A stretch of 64,000 bases of DNA from JALYOC01 sp036675345 (GCA_036675345.1 JAKFFE010000026.1:203623-267622); one strand, 5' to 3'. Shown: positions 50,516-59,450, counted from the first letter of the stretch. The notes: generated by a model not told the origin, from the sequence alone. Made by a program: numbers and translations.

Positions 50516-50737
50516 ATGGAAGTGCTCCAGATTGGCCGTGATCGCGCCACTGTTCGACTGTCTGAGAAGGAGTTGATCCTGCTTGTCAGTGCGATCAACG
50601 AGACCCAGGAAGCCGTCGAGGAATGGGAGTTCTCGAGTCGGGTGGGTGCCGAGCCCGCGGAGGCTGAAGACCTCCACCTGAAGCTCAGGGCCCTCCTGGA
50701 CTCGATGAAGGCATCGTTCACACCTTCGGAGAGCTAG
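50516..50737 (+). CDS. Small hypothetical protein
   Basis: 73 aa, MEVLQIGRDRATVRLSEKEL, then ILLVSAINETQEAVEEWEFSSRVGAEPAEAEDLHLKLRALLDSMK. It is acidic and looks like one beta hairpin followed by helices. It is preceded by AAGGGGG near position 50505. Base composition is visibly less GC-rich than its neighbours. It lies directly after the 52-bp array. Not recognised; possibly acquired. Confidence 0.5.
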   Translation: MEVLQIGRDRATVRLSEKELILLVSAINETQEAVEEWEFSSRVGAEPAEAEDLHLKLRALLDSMKASFTPSES

Positions 50738-50934
50738 CGGAGATTGAAGGGGACGAGCGGCCAACCAAGCCCCCCGCCCCCTCCCATGGCCCCGGCCAAG
50801 TGGCGGGAAAATGGGGCTTTTCGGCCCAGACGGCTGCTTCCGGCGCCCTGCCCCCTCTGTTAACCTCCGCGCCGCCCAAAGGGGGAGCGCCGTTCTTCGA
50901 GGCCCCGTCCCCCCCGGCCTTTTCAAGGAACGAC

Positions 50935-53900
50935 ATGAGAGTCTCGTGCCCGTCGTGCCAGACCCACTACAACATCGATGACAAGCGCGTACCGGCTGGC
51001 GGAGCCAAGCTGAAGTGCGCGAAGTGTCAGACCACCTTCCCGATCAAGGCGCCCGTCGCCGGGGCGGACGCCGTCCCCCTCCCGGGATCCACCGGTTCTG
51101 GCGCCGTTCCCCTTCCCGGCTCGGGTGCCGGGGCGATTCCCCTCCCCGGTGCCGCCGGGGCCGGGGCAGTTCCCCTCCCCGGTAGCCCGGGAGCCTCCGC
51201 CGTCCCTCTTCCGGGGGCCTCCGGTGCCGGATCAATCCCCCTGCCGGGCACCAGCCGCCCGGGAGCGATCCCACTTCCCGGCGCCGGCGCTCCCTCCCGC
51301 GCCGGGGCGGTTCCCCTTCCCGGGGCCGCCTCCTCCGTGGGCGCGATTCCCCTCCCCGGCACCGGCGCTCCCTCCCGCGCAGGCGCGGTTCCCCTTCCCG
51401 GCGCCGCGCCTTCCGCGGGCGCGATCCCGCTCCCCGGCATCTCCGCTCCCACCCCCCAGGCGGCGGCCTGGGATGAGGAGTCCACCCGGGTGATGTCCGG
51501 CCCGGTCCCGGCGGCCGCCTATGCCCCCGGAGCGGTCCCGCTTCCCGGCGCGGTGGACTTCGCGGAGGAAGACGACGTCGGCTTCGCGGACATGGACGAC
51601 GTGGAGGACGTGAACACCGGCAACCACCGGGCGATCCCGCTTCCCGGCGGCGCCGCTCCGGCTCCCCAGGCCTTCGACTTTGGAGACCTCCCCTCTCCCG
51701 CGGACGAGAACCCGCCGCCGGCGCATGACTTCGGAATGGACTTCGGCAGCGAGCCGGTCCCCGACGCGCCCTCCGGGATGGACTTCTCCTCGCCTCCGCA
51801 AGAGCTGGACTTCGGCTCCCCCTCCGCTCCGCAGGCGATGGATTTCGGGGACCCGGCGCCCTCCGAGTCCGTGGACTTTGGGGACGCCTCCGCCCCGGAC
51901 GAAGTGGACTTCAGCGAACCGTCCCAGCCGGAGGCGGTGGACTTCGGCCAGGCCCGCTCCGCCCCGCTGGCGATGGACTTCTCCGACCTGCCCAGCCCGG
52001 CCGGGGCCCCGTCGGCGATGGACTTCGACAACCTCCCGGCCCCGGCGGACGACTACCGCTCCTCCCCGCCGATGGCCGACTTCGGAGATCTCCCCTCGCC
52101 CGCCGGCTCGCCGCCGATGGCCGACTTCGGAGATTTGCCCTCCCCCTCCGACTCTCCGCCGATGGCCGACTTCGGGGACCTCCCCTCCCCGGCCAGCCCG
52201 GCGCCGATGGCCGACTTCGGCCTCGACTTCGCCGAGCCCCCCGCCGCCACCCCTGCTCCTCGGGCCGCTGCCGCGCGCGCGGCGCCTCCGCCTCCGGCCG
52301 CTCCGCCCCCCGCGGACATCGGCTTTGGCGAGGTGGACTTCGGAGCCTCCTCGTCCGACCCGCTGGAGTTCGATCCCACCTCCAGCCGCCCCGCCTCCGA
52401 CGACCTGGAGGCGGACCTCTCCGCGCCCATCCCCGCGCCGCCGTCCTCCGGCGGGGCGGACGGCCTGGAGATGCTCAGCTTCATCGACGACGCGGCCCGC
52501 GAGTCCGGGGGCAACGCCAAGCCCAAGGCCAAGCGCTTCCACGTGCGCCGCCGCAGCGGCAAGGTGTTCGGCCCGTTCGATGAGGGCGTGGTGATCAAGA
52601 TGCTGGAGGACGGCCAGCTGCTGGGCAACGAGGACATCTCCAACGACGGAGACTCCTGGTCGCCGATGGCCACCGTCCCCGCCTTCGGGCAGGCGATCTC
52701 CAAGCTGCTGGAGACGCCCTCCTCCTCCTCGGCCGCCTCGGCGTCCGCCAACACCCCGGACGCGGCGCGGGTGGTCCAAAGCGCCCAGTCCATGGACCGG
52801 CTCAAGAGCCTCTATGAGGGCCGGATGGCGGCGGTGGCGGTGGTGGACAGCCGCGCCGAGACCGCCCGCTTCCGTCGGCGGCTGCCGCTGTTCATCGCCG
52901 CCGGAGTGGTGGCGGTGATCCTGCTGGCCGGCGGCTCGCTGGGGCTGACCCGCTACGGGGTGTTCGGGCTCAAGAAGCTGACCCCCGCCAGGTTGTCCGC
53001 CTCCTCCCCGCAGCATCAGCAGCTGGTGTCGGCCAAGAAGGCCCTGCTGGTGGACACCTTCCAGAGCTACACCGAGGCCCGGGACCTGACCGCGAAGATC
53101 CTGGCCCAGAAGGAGTACCCGGAGGTCCGGGCGGTGTGGAGCCAGGCGGTGTTCTACCTGCAGCGGCGCTACTCGGCCGCCTCTCCCTCCGAGCGCGCCG
53201 GCGCCAACGCCGCCTTGCCGGACATCGAGCTGCTGGGCACCAAGAACGTGGAGGTGGTCAAGGCGCTGGTGGGTTCCCAGCTGGCCGCCAACCAGCCCGC
53301 GCAGGCGCTGCCGCTGCTGCTGGCCGCCAAGTCCTTCGCCGGCAACGACGCCGACGTGGAGCTGGACCTGCTGCTGGCCGAGACCCAGGCCGCGCTGGGG
53401 GACCGCAAGGCCACCCAGGAGGCCCTGAACAAGGCGCTGACCAAGGACGACAAGTCCGCCAAGGCGCTGCACGCCCTGGGCAACCTCCACCAGGAGGCCA
53501 ACGAGGCGGACCTGGCGGCGGAGAACTACCAGAAGGCGCTGGCCGCCCAGCCGGAGCACGCGGCCTCGGCGGTGGAGCTGGCGGCGGTGGAGCTGCTGGT
53601 CCGCCGCAACATCGAGGAGGGCATCGCCGCGGTTCGCCAGGCGCTGGTCCCCGAGATGCAGAAGCGGATGGGACCGGCCGAGCACTCCCGCGCCAAGGCG
53701 CTGCTGGGGGTGGGGCTGGCCGCGCAGTTCAAGCCGGAGGAGGCCCGCGCCGAGCTGGACGCGGCGCTGAAGCTGGATCCGGACTCGGTGTTCGCCAAGG
53801 CGATGCTGGGCCGGGTGCTGCTGGGCCAGCGCGAGTACGAGAAGGCCCTCCCCCTGTACAAGCAGGCCTCCTCCCGCGAGCCGGGAAACCTGGAGTACGC

Positions 53901-55263
53901 GGACGGCCACCTGCAGGCGCTGATCGCCACCGGGAAGATGAACGACGCGCTCAACGCGGTGCAGGCGGCCAACGCCCGCTTCCCCGGCAACGCCCGCATC
54001 GCCTACCTGTTCGGCACCGTCAGCGACGCGCTGGACAACAGCACCGAGGCGGCCGGGCACTACAAGCGCGCGGCGGCGGCGGACCCCAAGCTGTTCGAGG
54101 CCAACCTCTCCCTGGCCAAGCTGCACCTGCGCTTCAAGCGGTTGGAGGACGCGGCCGGCGAGCTGAAGGCCGCCGCGGAGAAGGCGCCCCAGAACGCCGC
54201 GGTCCGGGCCGGGCTGGGTGAGCTGGCGCTGGCCAACGGCCAGTTCGCCGAGGCGCTGACCGAGTTCAACCAGGCGGCGGCGCTGAACCCCAACCTGGCG
54301 GACGCCCACCTGGGCCTCTCCAAGGTGGCCTCCCAGGAGGGGAAGTTCGACCTGGCCCTGGCCAAGGTGGACAAGGCCCTGGAGCTGGACGCCCGGCTGC
54401 TGGGAGCCCGGCTGCAGCGGGGCAAGACGCTGTGGAAGCTGCAGCGGCTGGATGAGGCGATCACCGAGCTGGCCGCGGCCAAGGAGCAGGAGCCGAAGTC
54501 GGCCAAGATCGCGATCACCCAGTGCGCGGTGATGCTGGACAAGGACGACGTGGTGGGGGCGGAGAAGTCGGTGATCAGCGCCCTGACCCTGGAACCCTCC
54601 AACCACGAGGCCCACTACTACCTGGCCAAGGTGAAGAGCCGCCGGGCCGAGCACACCGGCGCCATCGACAGCATGAAGACCGCCCTGGAGCACGCCCCCA
54701 AGCGGGCGGACTACCACTACGCGATGGGGGTGATCCTGCGCGACGCCAAGAAGCTGACCGAGGCGATCGAGTCCTGGAAGCAGGCGGTCACCCTGGAGCC
54801 CAGCTACGCCCAGGCGCTGGAGGCGCTGGGCCAAGGCTACCTGGAGCGCAGCGAAGTGGATCTGGCGGTGGAGGCCCTGGACCAGGCGCTGGCCGCCGAC
54901 CCCACCCGCACCGGGGTGCTGGGGCTGCAGGGAGACGCCTACTTCCAGGCCGCGCGCTGGGACAAGGCGATTGGCAAGTACGAGGCCGCCCTGCGTGCCG
55001 ACAAGGCGCTGGTGCACCTCTACTACCGGCTGGGCCGCTGCTACGCCGAGCAGGGCAAGGCGGAGCGGGCGATCAGCTACTACCAGCTGGCCACCCGCCA
55101 GGATCCGGCGAACCCGATGCCCCACTACTACCTGGGCTTCGCCTACAAGGAACGCAACCGCCGCCCGGACGCGCTGGCCGCCTTCAAGGACTACCTCCAG
55201 CGCCGCCCGGACGCGGAGGACAAGAAGGAGATCGAGGACGAGATCTACGATCTCCAGAACTGA
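50935..55263 (+). CDS. Zinc ribbon - GAVPLPG repeats - GYF - TM - TPR protein (GltJ/AgmX-like)
   Basis: 1442 aa. Domains in order: an N-terminal zinc ribbon (Cys5, Cys8, Cys28, Cys31; MRVSCPSCQTHYNID, KLKCAKCQTTFPI); about fifteen copies of a G-A-V/I-P-L-P-G unit (~45-210); a disordered acidic part with repeated MADFGDLPSPA (~240-440); a GYF_2-type domain (~534-590, RRRSGKVFGPFDEGVVIKML, DGDSWSPMATV); one membrane segment (~650-670, LFIAAGVVAVILLAGGSLGL); and some 15-20 TPRs to the end. The layout zinc ribbon-GYF-TM resembles GltJ/AgmX of the myxobacterial gliding machine, whose zinc ribbon and GYF act on cytoplasmic GTPase partners. TPRs instead of TonB-like parts are different. Confidence 0.8.
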   Translation: MRVSCPSCQTHYNIDDKRVPAGGAKLKCAKCQTTFPIKAPVAGADAVPLPGSTGSGAVPLPGSGAGAIPLPGAAGAGAVPLPGSPGASAVPLPGASGAGSIPLPGTSRPGAIPLPGAGAPSRAGAVPLPGAASSVGAIPLPGTGAPSRAGAVPLPGAAPSAGAIPLPGISAPTPQAAAWDEESTRVMSGPVPAAAYAPGAVPLPGAVDFAEEDDVGFADMDDVEDVNTGNHRAIPLPGGAAPAPQAFDFGDLPSPADENPPPAHDFGMDFGSEPVPDAPSGMDFSSPPQELDFGSPSAPQAMDFGDPAPSESVDFGDASAPDEVDFSEPSQPEAVDFGQARSAPLAMDFSDLPSPAGAPSAMDFDNLPAPADDYRSSPPMADFGDLPSPAGSPPMADFGDLPSPSDSPPMADFGDLPSPASPAPMADFGLDFAEPPAATPAPRAAAARAAPPPPAAPPPADIGFGEVDFGASSSDPLEFDPTSSRPASDDLEADLSAPIPAPPSSGGADGLEMLSFIDDAARESGGNAKPKAKRFHVRRRSGKVFGPFDEGVVIKMLEDGQLLGNEDISNDGDSWSPMATVPAFGQAISKLLETPSSSSAASASANTPDAARVVQSAQSMDRLKSLYEGRMAAVAVVDSRAETARFRRRLPLFIAAGVVAVILLAGGSLGLTRYGVFGLKKLTPARLSASSPQHQQLVSAKKALLVDTFQSYTEARDLTAKILAQKEYPEVRAVWSQAVFYLQRRYSAASPSERAGANAALPDIELLGTKNVEVVKALVGSQLAANQPAQALPLLLAAKSFAGNDADVELDLLLAETQAALGDRKATQEALNKALTKDDKSAKALHALGNLHQEANEADLAAENYQKALAAQPEHAASAVELAAVELLVRRNIEEGIAAVRQALVPEMQKRMGPAEHSRAKALLGVGLAAQFKPEEARAELDAALKLDPDSVFAKAMLGRVLLGQREYEKALPLYKQASSREPGNLEYADGHLQALIATGKMNDALNAVQAANARFPGNARIAYLFGTVSDALDNSTEAAGHYKRAAAADPKLFEANLSLAKLHLRFKRLEDAAGELKAAAEKAPQNAAVRAGLGELALANGQFAEALTEFNQAAALNPNLADAHLGLSKVASQEGKFDLALAKVDKALELDARLLGARLQRGKTLWKLQRLDEAITELAAAKEQEPKSAKIAITQCAVMLDKDDVVGAEKSVISALTLEPSNHEAHYYLAKVKSRRAEHTGAIDSMKTALEHAPKRADYHYAMGVILRDAKKLTEAIESWKQAVTLEPSYAQALEALGQGYLERSEVDLAVEALDQALAADPTRTGVLGLQGDAYFQAARWDKAIGKYEAALRADKALVHLYYRLGRCYAEQGKAERAISYYQLATRQDPANPMPHYYLGFAYKERNRRPDALAAFKDYLQRRPDAEDKKEIEDEIYDLQN

Positions 55264-55317
55264 GGGACGATCGGGTCCTTGCCCCCACTGGGGTGGGTGA
55301 TTACAACGCGCGGCGCC

Positions 55318-56601
55318 ATGCTCGATCTCAAGTACGTCGCCCAGAACTTCGAAGAGGTCCTCCAGCGTCTGCAGTCCCGCGGACGGCTGGACCTGGGCCC
55401 GTTCCAGGCCCTGGTCTCCGAACGGCGCACCCTCAACATTCAGCTGGAGACGCTCAGCCTGCGTCGCAAGACGCTGGACGAGGAGATGAAGAAGAAGGCC
55501 AAGGAGGACCCCTCTGCCCTGGAGGCGGCGCGCGGTGAGCTGCGCACCCTCTCCCAGGAGCTGAAGTCCCACGAGGCGAAGATCAAGGAGGTGGAGGGCA
55601 AGCTGGAGGCGATCCTGGTGGAGATCCCCAACGTGCCGGATCCCTCGGTCCCGGTGGGCAGCTCGGAGAGCGACAACCGGGTGGAGAAGGAGTGGGGGGA
55701 GAAGAAGTCCTTCCTGTTCACCCCCAAGCAGCACTTCGAGCTGGGCGAGAAGCTGGGCCTGCTGGACTTCGAGCGCGCCGGCAAGGTCACCGGCGCCCGC
55801 CACGCCTTCCTCAAGGGCGGCCTGGCGCGGATGGAGCGGGCGCTGGTCTCCTTCATGATCGACCTGCACACCTCGCGCGGCTACACCGAGCTGCTTCCCC
55901 CCTATCTGGTCAACCGGGACTCGCTGTTCGGCACCGGCCAGCTGCCCAAGTTCGAAGGGGACGTGTTCAAGACCGGCGGAGAGGGCCCGGACACCCGGTA
56001 CCTGATCCCCACCGCCGAGGTCCCGGTCACCAACTACCACCGGGACGAGATCCTGGAGGGCGAGTCGCTGCCGGTGAAGTACTGCGCGTTCTCCCCCTGC
56101 TTCCGCTCCGAGGCGGGCGCGGCGGGCAAGGACACCCGGGGGCTGATCCGCCAGCACCAGTTCCACAAGGTGGAGATGGTGAAGTTCGCCACCCCGGAGA
56201 CCAGCATGAAGGAGCTGGACGGGATGGTGGTGGACGCCACCTTCGTGCTCGAGCAGCTGGGGTTGCCCTACCGGGTGGTCACCCTCTGCACCGGGGACAT
56301 GGGCTTCACCGCCGCCAAGACCTTCGACATCGAGGTCTGGCTGCCCGGCCAGAACGCCTACCGGGAGATCTCCTCCTGCTCCAACTGCGGGGACTTCCAG
56401 GCCCGTCGGGCGAAGATCCGCTACCGCCCCGCCGCCGGCGAGAAGCCGCGGCTGCTCCACACCCTCAACGGCTCCGGCCTGGCGGTGGGCCGGACCCTGA
56501 TCGCGATCCTGGAGAACTACCAGCGCGAGGACGGCAGCGTGGGGATCCCCGAGGCCCTGCGTCCCTACATGGGCGGGCTGGCCGAGCTTCGCCCGGCCTG
56601 A
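55318..56601 (+). CDS. serS: Seryl-tRNA synthetase
   Basis: 427 aa. Class II synthetase: N-terminal coiled-coil arm (residues ~30-110, QLETLSLRRKTLDEEMKKKAKEDPS), motif 2 CFRSEAGAAGKDTRGLIRQHQFHKVE, motif 3 GSGLAVGRTLIAILEN. It charges tRNA-Ser. The ATG at 55318 gives the conserved MLDLKYVAQNFEEV start. All four tRNA-Ser genes found here lie downstream, an unusual arrangement of enzyme and substrates. Confidence 0.97.
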   Translation: MLDLKYVAQNFEEVLQRLQSRGRLDLGPFQALVSERRTLNIQLETLSLRRKTLDEEMKKKAKEDPSALEAARGELRTLSQELKSHEAKIKEVEGKLEAILVEIPNVPDPSVPVGSSESDNRVEKEWGEKKSFLFTPKQHFELGEKLGLLDFERAGKVTGARHAFLKGGLARMERALVSFMIDLHTSRGYTELLPPYLVNRDSLFGTGQLPKFEGDVFKTGGEGPDTRYLIPTAEVPVTNYHRDEILEGESLPVKYCAFSPCFRSEAGAAGKDTRGLIRQHQFHKVEMVKFATPETSMKELDGMVVDATFVLEQLGLPYRVVTLCTGDMGFTAAKTFDIEVWLPGQNAYREISSCSNCGDFQARRAKIRYRPAAGEKPRLLHTLNGSGLAVGRTLIAILENYQREDGSVGIPEALRPYMGGLAELRPA

Positions 56602-56621
56602 GGTGCTCCCTCCCCCCAGGG

Positions 56622-56655
56622 GCAGGCGCACCGGCCGGCCGGGCTTTTTTCGTCT
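56622..56655 (+). terminator. Probable terminator after serS
   Basis: A GC-rich palindrome (CCGGCCGGCCGG, 56631-56642) is followed by GC and six T at 56645-56650. Stem is short and shifted, so confidence is modest. Confidence 0.4.
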
Positions 56656-56771
56656 GATCGGCGGAAGTCATTGGCAACGTTCCAGGCCCCGTGGTAGCAG
56701 GTCCGCCGCAGTTGGCGGGGAGCGGTCAGCTTCACGGTGATGGGTCGTCTAACTCCTTGAAGTTCTTTGTT

Positions 56772-56858
56772 GGAGGAGTGGCCGAGCGGCTGAAGGCAGC
56801 GGTCTTGAAAACCGCCGAGGGTGCAAGCTCTCCGTAGGTTCGAATCCTACCTCCTCCG
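56772..56858 (+). tRNA. tRNA-Ser (anticodon TGA)
   Basis: 87 nt. Acceptor GGAGGAG pairs with CTCCTCC at the end, discriminator G. Anticodon loop CT-TGA-AA lies in the stem GCGGT/ACCGC; long variable arm as usual for Ser; TTCGAATC in the T loop. CCA is not encoded. First of a tRNA-Ser series after serS. Confidence 0.95.
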
Positions 56859-56900
56859 TATTCGTTGTAGTCGTTCCGTTCTTTGAACTTTCAATGTCTT

Positions 56901-56990
56901 GGAGAGATGGCCGAGCGGCTGAAGGCACAGGTTTGCTAAACCTGCATACGCGAAAGTGTATCGAGGGTTCGAATCCCTCTCTCTCCGCCA
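56901..56990 (+). tRNA. tRNA-Ser (anticodon GCT)
   Basis: 90 nt including an encoded CCA (56988-56990). Acceptor GGAGAGA/TCTCTCC, anticodon loop TT-GCT-AA in stem CAGGT/ACCTG, long variable arm. It reads AGC/AGU. Confidence 0.95.
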
Positions 56991-57053
56991 GTGACGTGGG
57001 TGTTGATTGCCGCCGGGATTGTGGTACTCGGCGGCCAACACGAAAAGGCACAG

Positions 57054-57127
57054 GCTCCCTTAGCTCAGCTGGATAGAGCGTCGGACTACGAATCCGAAGG
57101 CCGGAGGTTCGAATCCTCCAGGGAGCG
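57054..57127 (+). tRNA. tRNA-Arg (anticodon ACG)
   Basis: 74 nt. Acceptor GCTCCCT/AGGGAGC, anticodon loop CT-ACG-AA in stem TCGGA/TCCGA, T loop TTCGAATC. A34 is the position that TadA turns to inosine so that the tRNA reads CGU, CGC and CGA. tadA starts 30 bp downstream. Confidence 0.95.
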
Positions 57128-57157
57128 CTTCCTTTCCGTGTGGTCCCCTCCACCCCG

Positions 57158-57652
57158 ATGACCTCACCGGTCCCCACCGCCGACGACGCCTTCATGGCCG
57201 AGGCGCTGGAGCTCGCGCGCCGCGCGGCCCAGCTGGGTGAGGTTCCGGTGGGCGCGGTGACGGTGTACGAAGGCCGGATCATCGGCCGGGGTTACAACCG
57301 CCGCGAGATCGACCGCGACCCATTGGCGCACGCCGAGCTTCTGGCCATCACCGAAGCCCGATTGGCGCTGGGGGTGTGGAGGTTGTCCGGGGTCACCCTG
57401 TACGTGACCCTCGAACCCTGCGCGATGTGCGCGGGGGCACTGGTACAGTCCCGGGTCGACCGGCTCGTGTTTGGAGCCACCGACCCCAAGGCTGGCGCGG
57501 TGGGATCGCTGTACGATCTCGCCCGGGACACGCGGCACAACCACCGGTTGGAGGTCACTTCCGGGGTCCTCGACGAGGCGTGCAGTGGGATCTTGAAGGA
57601 CTTCTTCCGCGGGTTGCGCGCGCAGAAGAAGGAAGCACCGAAAACTGAATAA
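57158..57652 (+). CDS. tadA: tRNA-specific adenosine-34 deaminase TadA
   Basis: 164 aa. Zinc and catalytic residues: His58 and Glu60 (AHAEL), Cys88 and Cys91 (PCAMCAGAL). It deaminates A34 to I34 in tRNA-Arg(ACG), whose gene is immediately upstream. It is inserted inside the tRNA-Ser cluster: two tRNA-Ser genes follow after 8 bp. The ATG at 57158 is used; GTG at 57140 and ATG at 57194 are alternatives. Confidence 0.95.
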   Translation: MTSPVPTADDAFMAEALELARRAAQLGEVPVGAVTVYEGRIIGRGYNRREIDRDPLAHAELLAITEARLALGVWRLSGVTLYVTLEPCAMCAGALVQSRVDRLVFGATDPKAGAVGSLYDLARDTRHNHRLEVTSGVLDEACSGILKDFFRGLRAQKKEAPKTE

Positions 57653-57660
57653 GGCAGCTT

Positions 57661-57747
57661 GGAGAGCTGGCCGAGTGGTCGAAGGCACCTGACTCGAAAT
57701 CAGGCGTACCGGTGACGGTACCGTAGGTTCGAATCCTACGCTCTCCG
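57661..57747 (+). tRNA. tRNA-Ser (anticodon CGA)
   Basis: 87 nt. Acceptor GGAGAGC/GCTCTCC, anticodon loop CT-CGA-AA in stem CCTGA/TCAGG, long variable arm with a perfect stem (GTACCG..CGGTAC), T loop TTCGAATC. It reads UCG. Confidence 0.95.
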
Positions 57748-57753
57748 CAATGT

Positions 57754-57840
57754 GGAGAGGTGGCCGAGCGGTCGAAGGCACACGCCTGGAAAGCGTGCAT
57801 ACCTGAAAGGGTATCGTGGGTTCGAATCCCACCCTCTCCG
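57754..57840 (+). tRNA. tRNA-Ser (anticodon GGA)
   Basis: 87 nt. Acceptor GGAGAGG/CCTCTCC, anticodon loop CT-GGA-AA in stem CACGC/GCGTG, long variable arm. It reads UCC and UCU. With the genes for UGA, GCU and CGA this gives all serine codons a reader in one place. Confidence 0.95.
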
Positions 57841-57863
57841 CAGTTATATTTTCGTCGTCTTAT

Positions 57864-57945
57864 GGTCGGGGCAACGCGGGGACGTGAACCCCGCCAGGTC
57901 CGGAAGGAAGCAACGGTAGCGCACCTCCGCGTGTGTCCCGGCCAC
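57864..57945 (+). ncRNA. ffs: SRP RNA (4.5S RNA, small bacterial type)
   Basis: The SRP signature CAGGTCCGGAAGGAAGCA occurs at 57894-57911, the Ffh-binding domain with the GGAA tetraloop and asymmetric loop. The ends GGTCGGG (57864-57870) and CCCGGCC (57937-57943) pair. The RNA and Ffh target signal-bearing ribosomes to the membrane. It follows tRNA-Ser(GGA) by 23 bp and is closed by a terminator at 57956. Confidence 0.92.
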
Positions 57946-57955
57946 TCTGTCTCTT

Positions 57956-57993
57956 GGGTCGCGGTGCTTCGGCACCGGCGGCCCTTTTTTTTT
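57956..57993 (+). terminator. Terminator of the SRP RNA / tRNA cluster
   Basis: GGGTCGCGGTGC and GCACCGGCGGCCC pair around a TTCG tetraloop, with nine T following. A typical strong intrinsic terminator. Confidence 0.9.
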
Positions 57994-58049
57994 GGCTCCC
58001 TCTGCTGGCAGGGGGACCGGCTTGGGGGGTTGGGCTCTGGGAGCTGGTT

Positions 58050-59450
58050 TCAGTTCCGGACCAGCACCGTGGCCCGGCCGATCTGATCCACCACCCGGAA
58101 GCCGTGGCGCTGGAGATCTTCCAGGGCCCGCCCGTCGTAGGTGACCACCCGGTTGAACTGCCGCTGGGCCATCGCCGCGCGGTAGGCGCCGTCCTGCGGC
58201 CAGTCTGCCACCGTCCAGGGGATCTTCTTGCCGATGTAGAAGTAGCCGCCCGCGCCCCAGATCCCGTCTCCCACGATCAGCAGCCCCGTGGCCTCCTTGG
58301 CGCGGGTGGCTCGCACGATCGCCCGGAACTGGTCTCCCCTCACCCCGTTGGAGACCCCCTGGAAGGCGAAGGGCAGGAACCCCGCCGCCAGCGCCACCGC
58401 CAGGAACAGCGGACGCAGTCGTGTCGGGATCCGCTCGATCAACCTCGGCAGGCCGGCGGCGGCCACCAGCGCCAGCAACACCAGCGCCGGATAGAGGAAC
58501 CGAGGCTCCTTGTGGCCGGTCACTGAGATCGCCACCAGATACATCCCGGCGGCGAACAGCGGCGCGGAGAGCCGGGCCCCCGGCTTGAGCAGCGCGGCGG
58601 GCAGGGCAATCCAACCCCAGGCCGGGAACTGGGCGGCCAGGATCGGCAGGTAGAACCAGAACGGCTCTTTGCCAAACTGCTGGGCCGCCTGGCCGCTGAG
58701 GACGTTGAACTCCACGTACGCCCGGAAGGAGTGGAAGAGGCTGCCCCAGGTCCACAGATCCAGCAGGCCCAGGCAGGCGGCGATGAACGCCCCCCCGAAG
58801 ACCGCGTAGTACAGCGTCTGCCAGCGCCGGCGGAACACCAGCCACACCAGCGCCGCCAGCACCATCACCGCCGAGCCGTAGCGCAGCACCACCGCCATCC
58901 CCAGCGCGCCCCCTCCCAGCAGGCCGGCCCGGCGCAGGTTCTTGTCCCGCTCCAGGGCCTCGAAGGCGATCAGCAGGAAGGAGGTGGAGAGGGACTCGGA
59001 CATCGTCCGCCCGGCAAAGGCCACCACCGGACCGTAGAGGGCCACCGCCAGCAGCGCGGGCAGCAGCGGCGCGCCCGGCGGGGTCCGCCGCTGGAGGAAC
59101 CGGTAGACGGCGATCAGCGACCAGGCGTGCAGCAGGTACTGGGGAATCTCCAGCACCGACCGGTAGACGCGGGGATTGTCGATTCCCAGCGCCGCGCAGA
59201 CTTTGAGTAGCCAGCCAAGGAAGCCGGGGAGCGCCCAGTTGCGCAGCCCCTGTTGCCACTCCCAGGCCAGGATCCCGTAGCCGTGGGCGCGGAACCAGGC
59301 AGGCTCCAGCGCCTGGTACACCTCGTCCGGGTGGAGCCGCCCCAGCTGGAGCACCGCCAGCAAGGCGGGCACCGCGGCGGCCGCCAGCGCCCACGGCAAG
59401 AGCGGGATTCCGGGTTGCGGCGCGGGAGGCGTCTCGGGGGTTGGATCCAC
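58050..59450 (-). CDS. GT22-like (ALG9/PIG-B-type) membrane mannosyltransferase
   Basis: 466 aa from a GTG. About ten hydrophobic segments. The luminal-loop motif HPDE (40-43, LHPDEVYQALEPAWFRAHGYGILAWEWQQGLRNW) and VTGHKEPRFLYP late in the chain are the hallmarks of GT22 glycosyltransferases, which use a lipid-linked sugar such as polyprenyl-phosphate-mannose. It is probably in the inner membrane and glycosylates a lipid or glycan. It is divergent from dnaX with only 29 bp between starts, so promoters overlap the coding regions. Confidence 0.82.
   Translation of the reverse strand: MDPTPETPPAPQPGIPLLPWALAAAAVPALLAVLQLGRLHPDEVYQALEPAWFRAHGYGILAWEWQQGLRNWALPGFLGWLLKVCAALGIDNPRVYRSVLEIPQYLLHAWSLIAVYRFLQRRTPPGAPLLPALLAVALYGPVVAFAGRTMSESLSTSFLLIAFEALERDKNLRRAGLLGGGALGMAVVLRYGSAVMVLAALVWLVFRRRWQTLYYAVFGGAFIAACLGLLDLWTWGSLFHSFRAYVEFNVLSGQAAQQFGKEPFWFYLPILAAQFPAWGWIALPAALLKPGARLSAPLFAAGMYLVAISVTGHKEPRFLYPALVLLALVAAAGLPRLIERIPTRLRPLFLAVALAAGFLPFAFQGVSNGVRGDQFRAIVRATRAKEATGLLIVGDGIWGAGGYFYIGKKIPWTVADWPQDGAYRAAMAQRQFNRVVTYDGRALEDLQRHGFRVVDQIGRATVLVRN

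Noticed and set aside
51232..56631. 1799-aa open frame on the minus strand
   Set aside because: It is antisense to the zinc-ribbon/TPR gene and serS, with no domain pattern.
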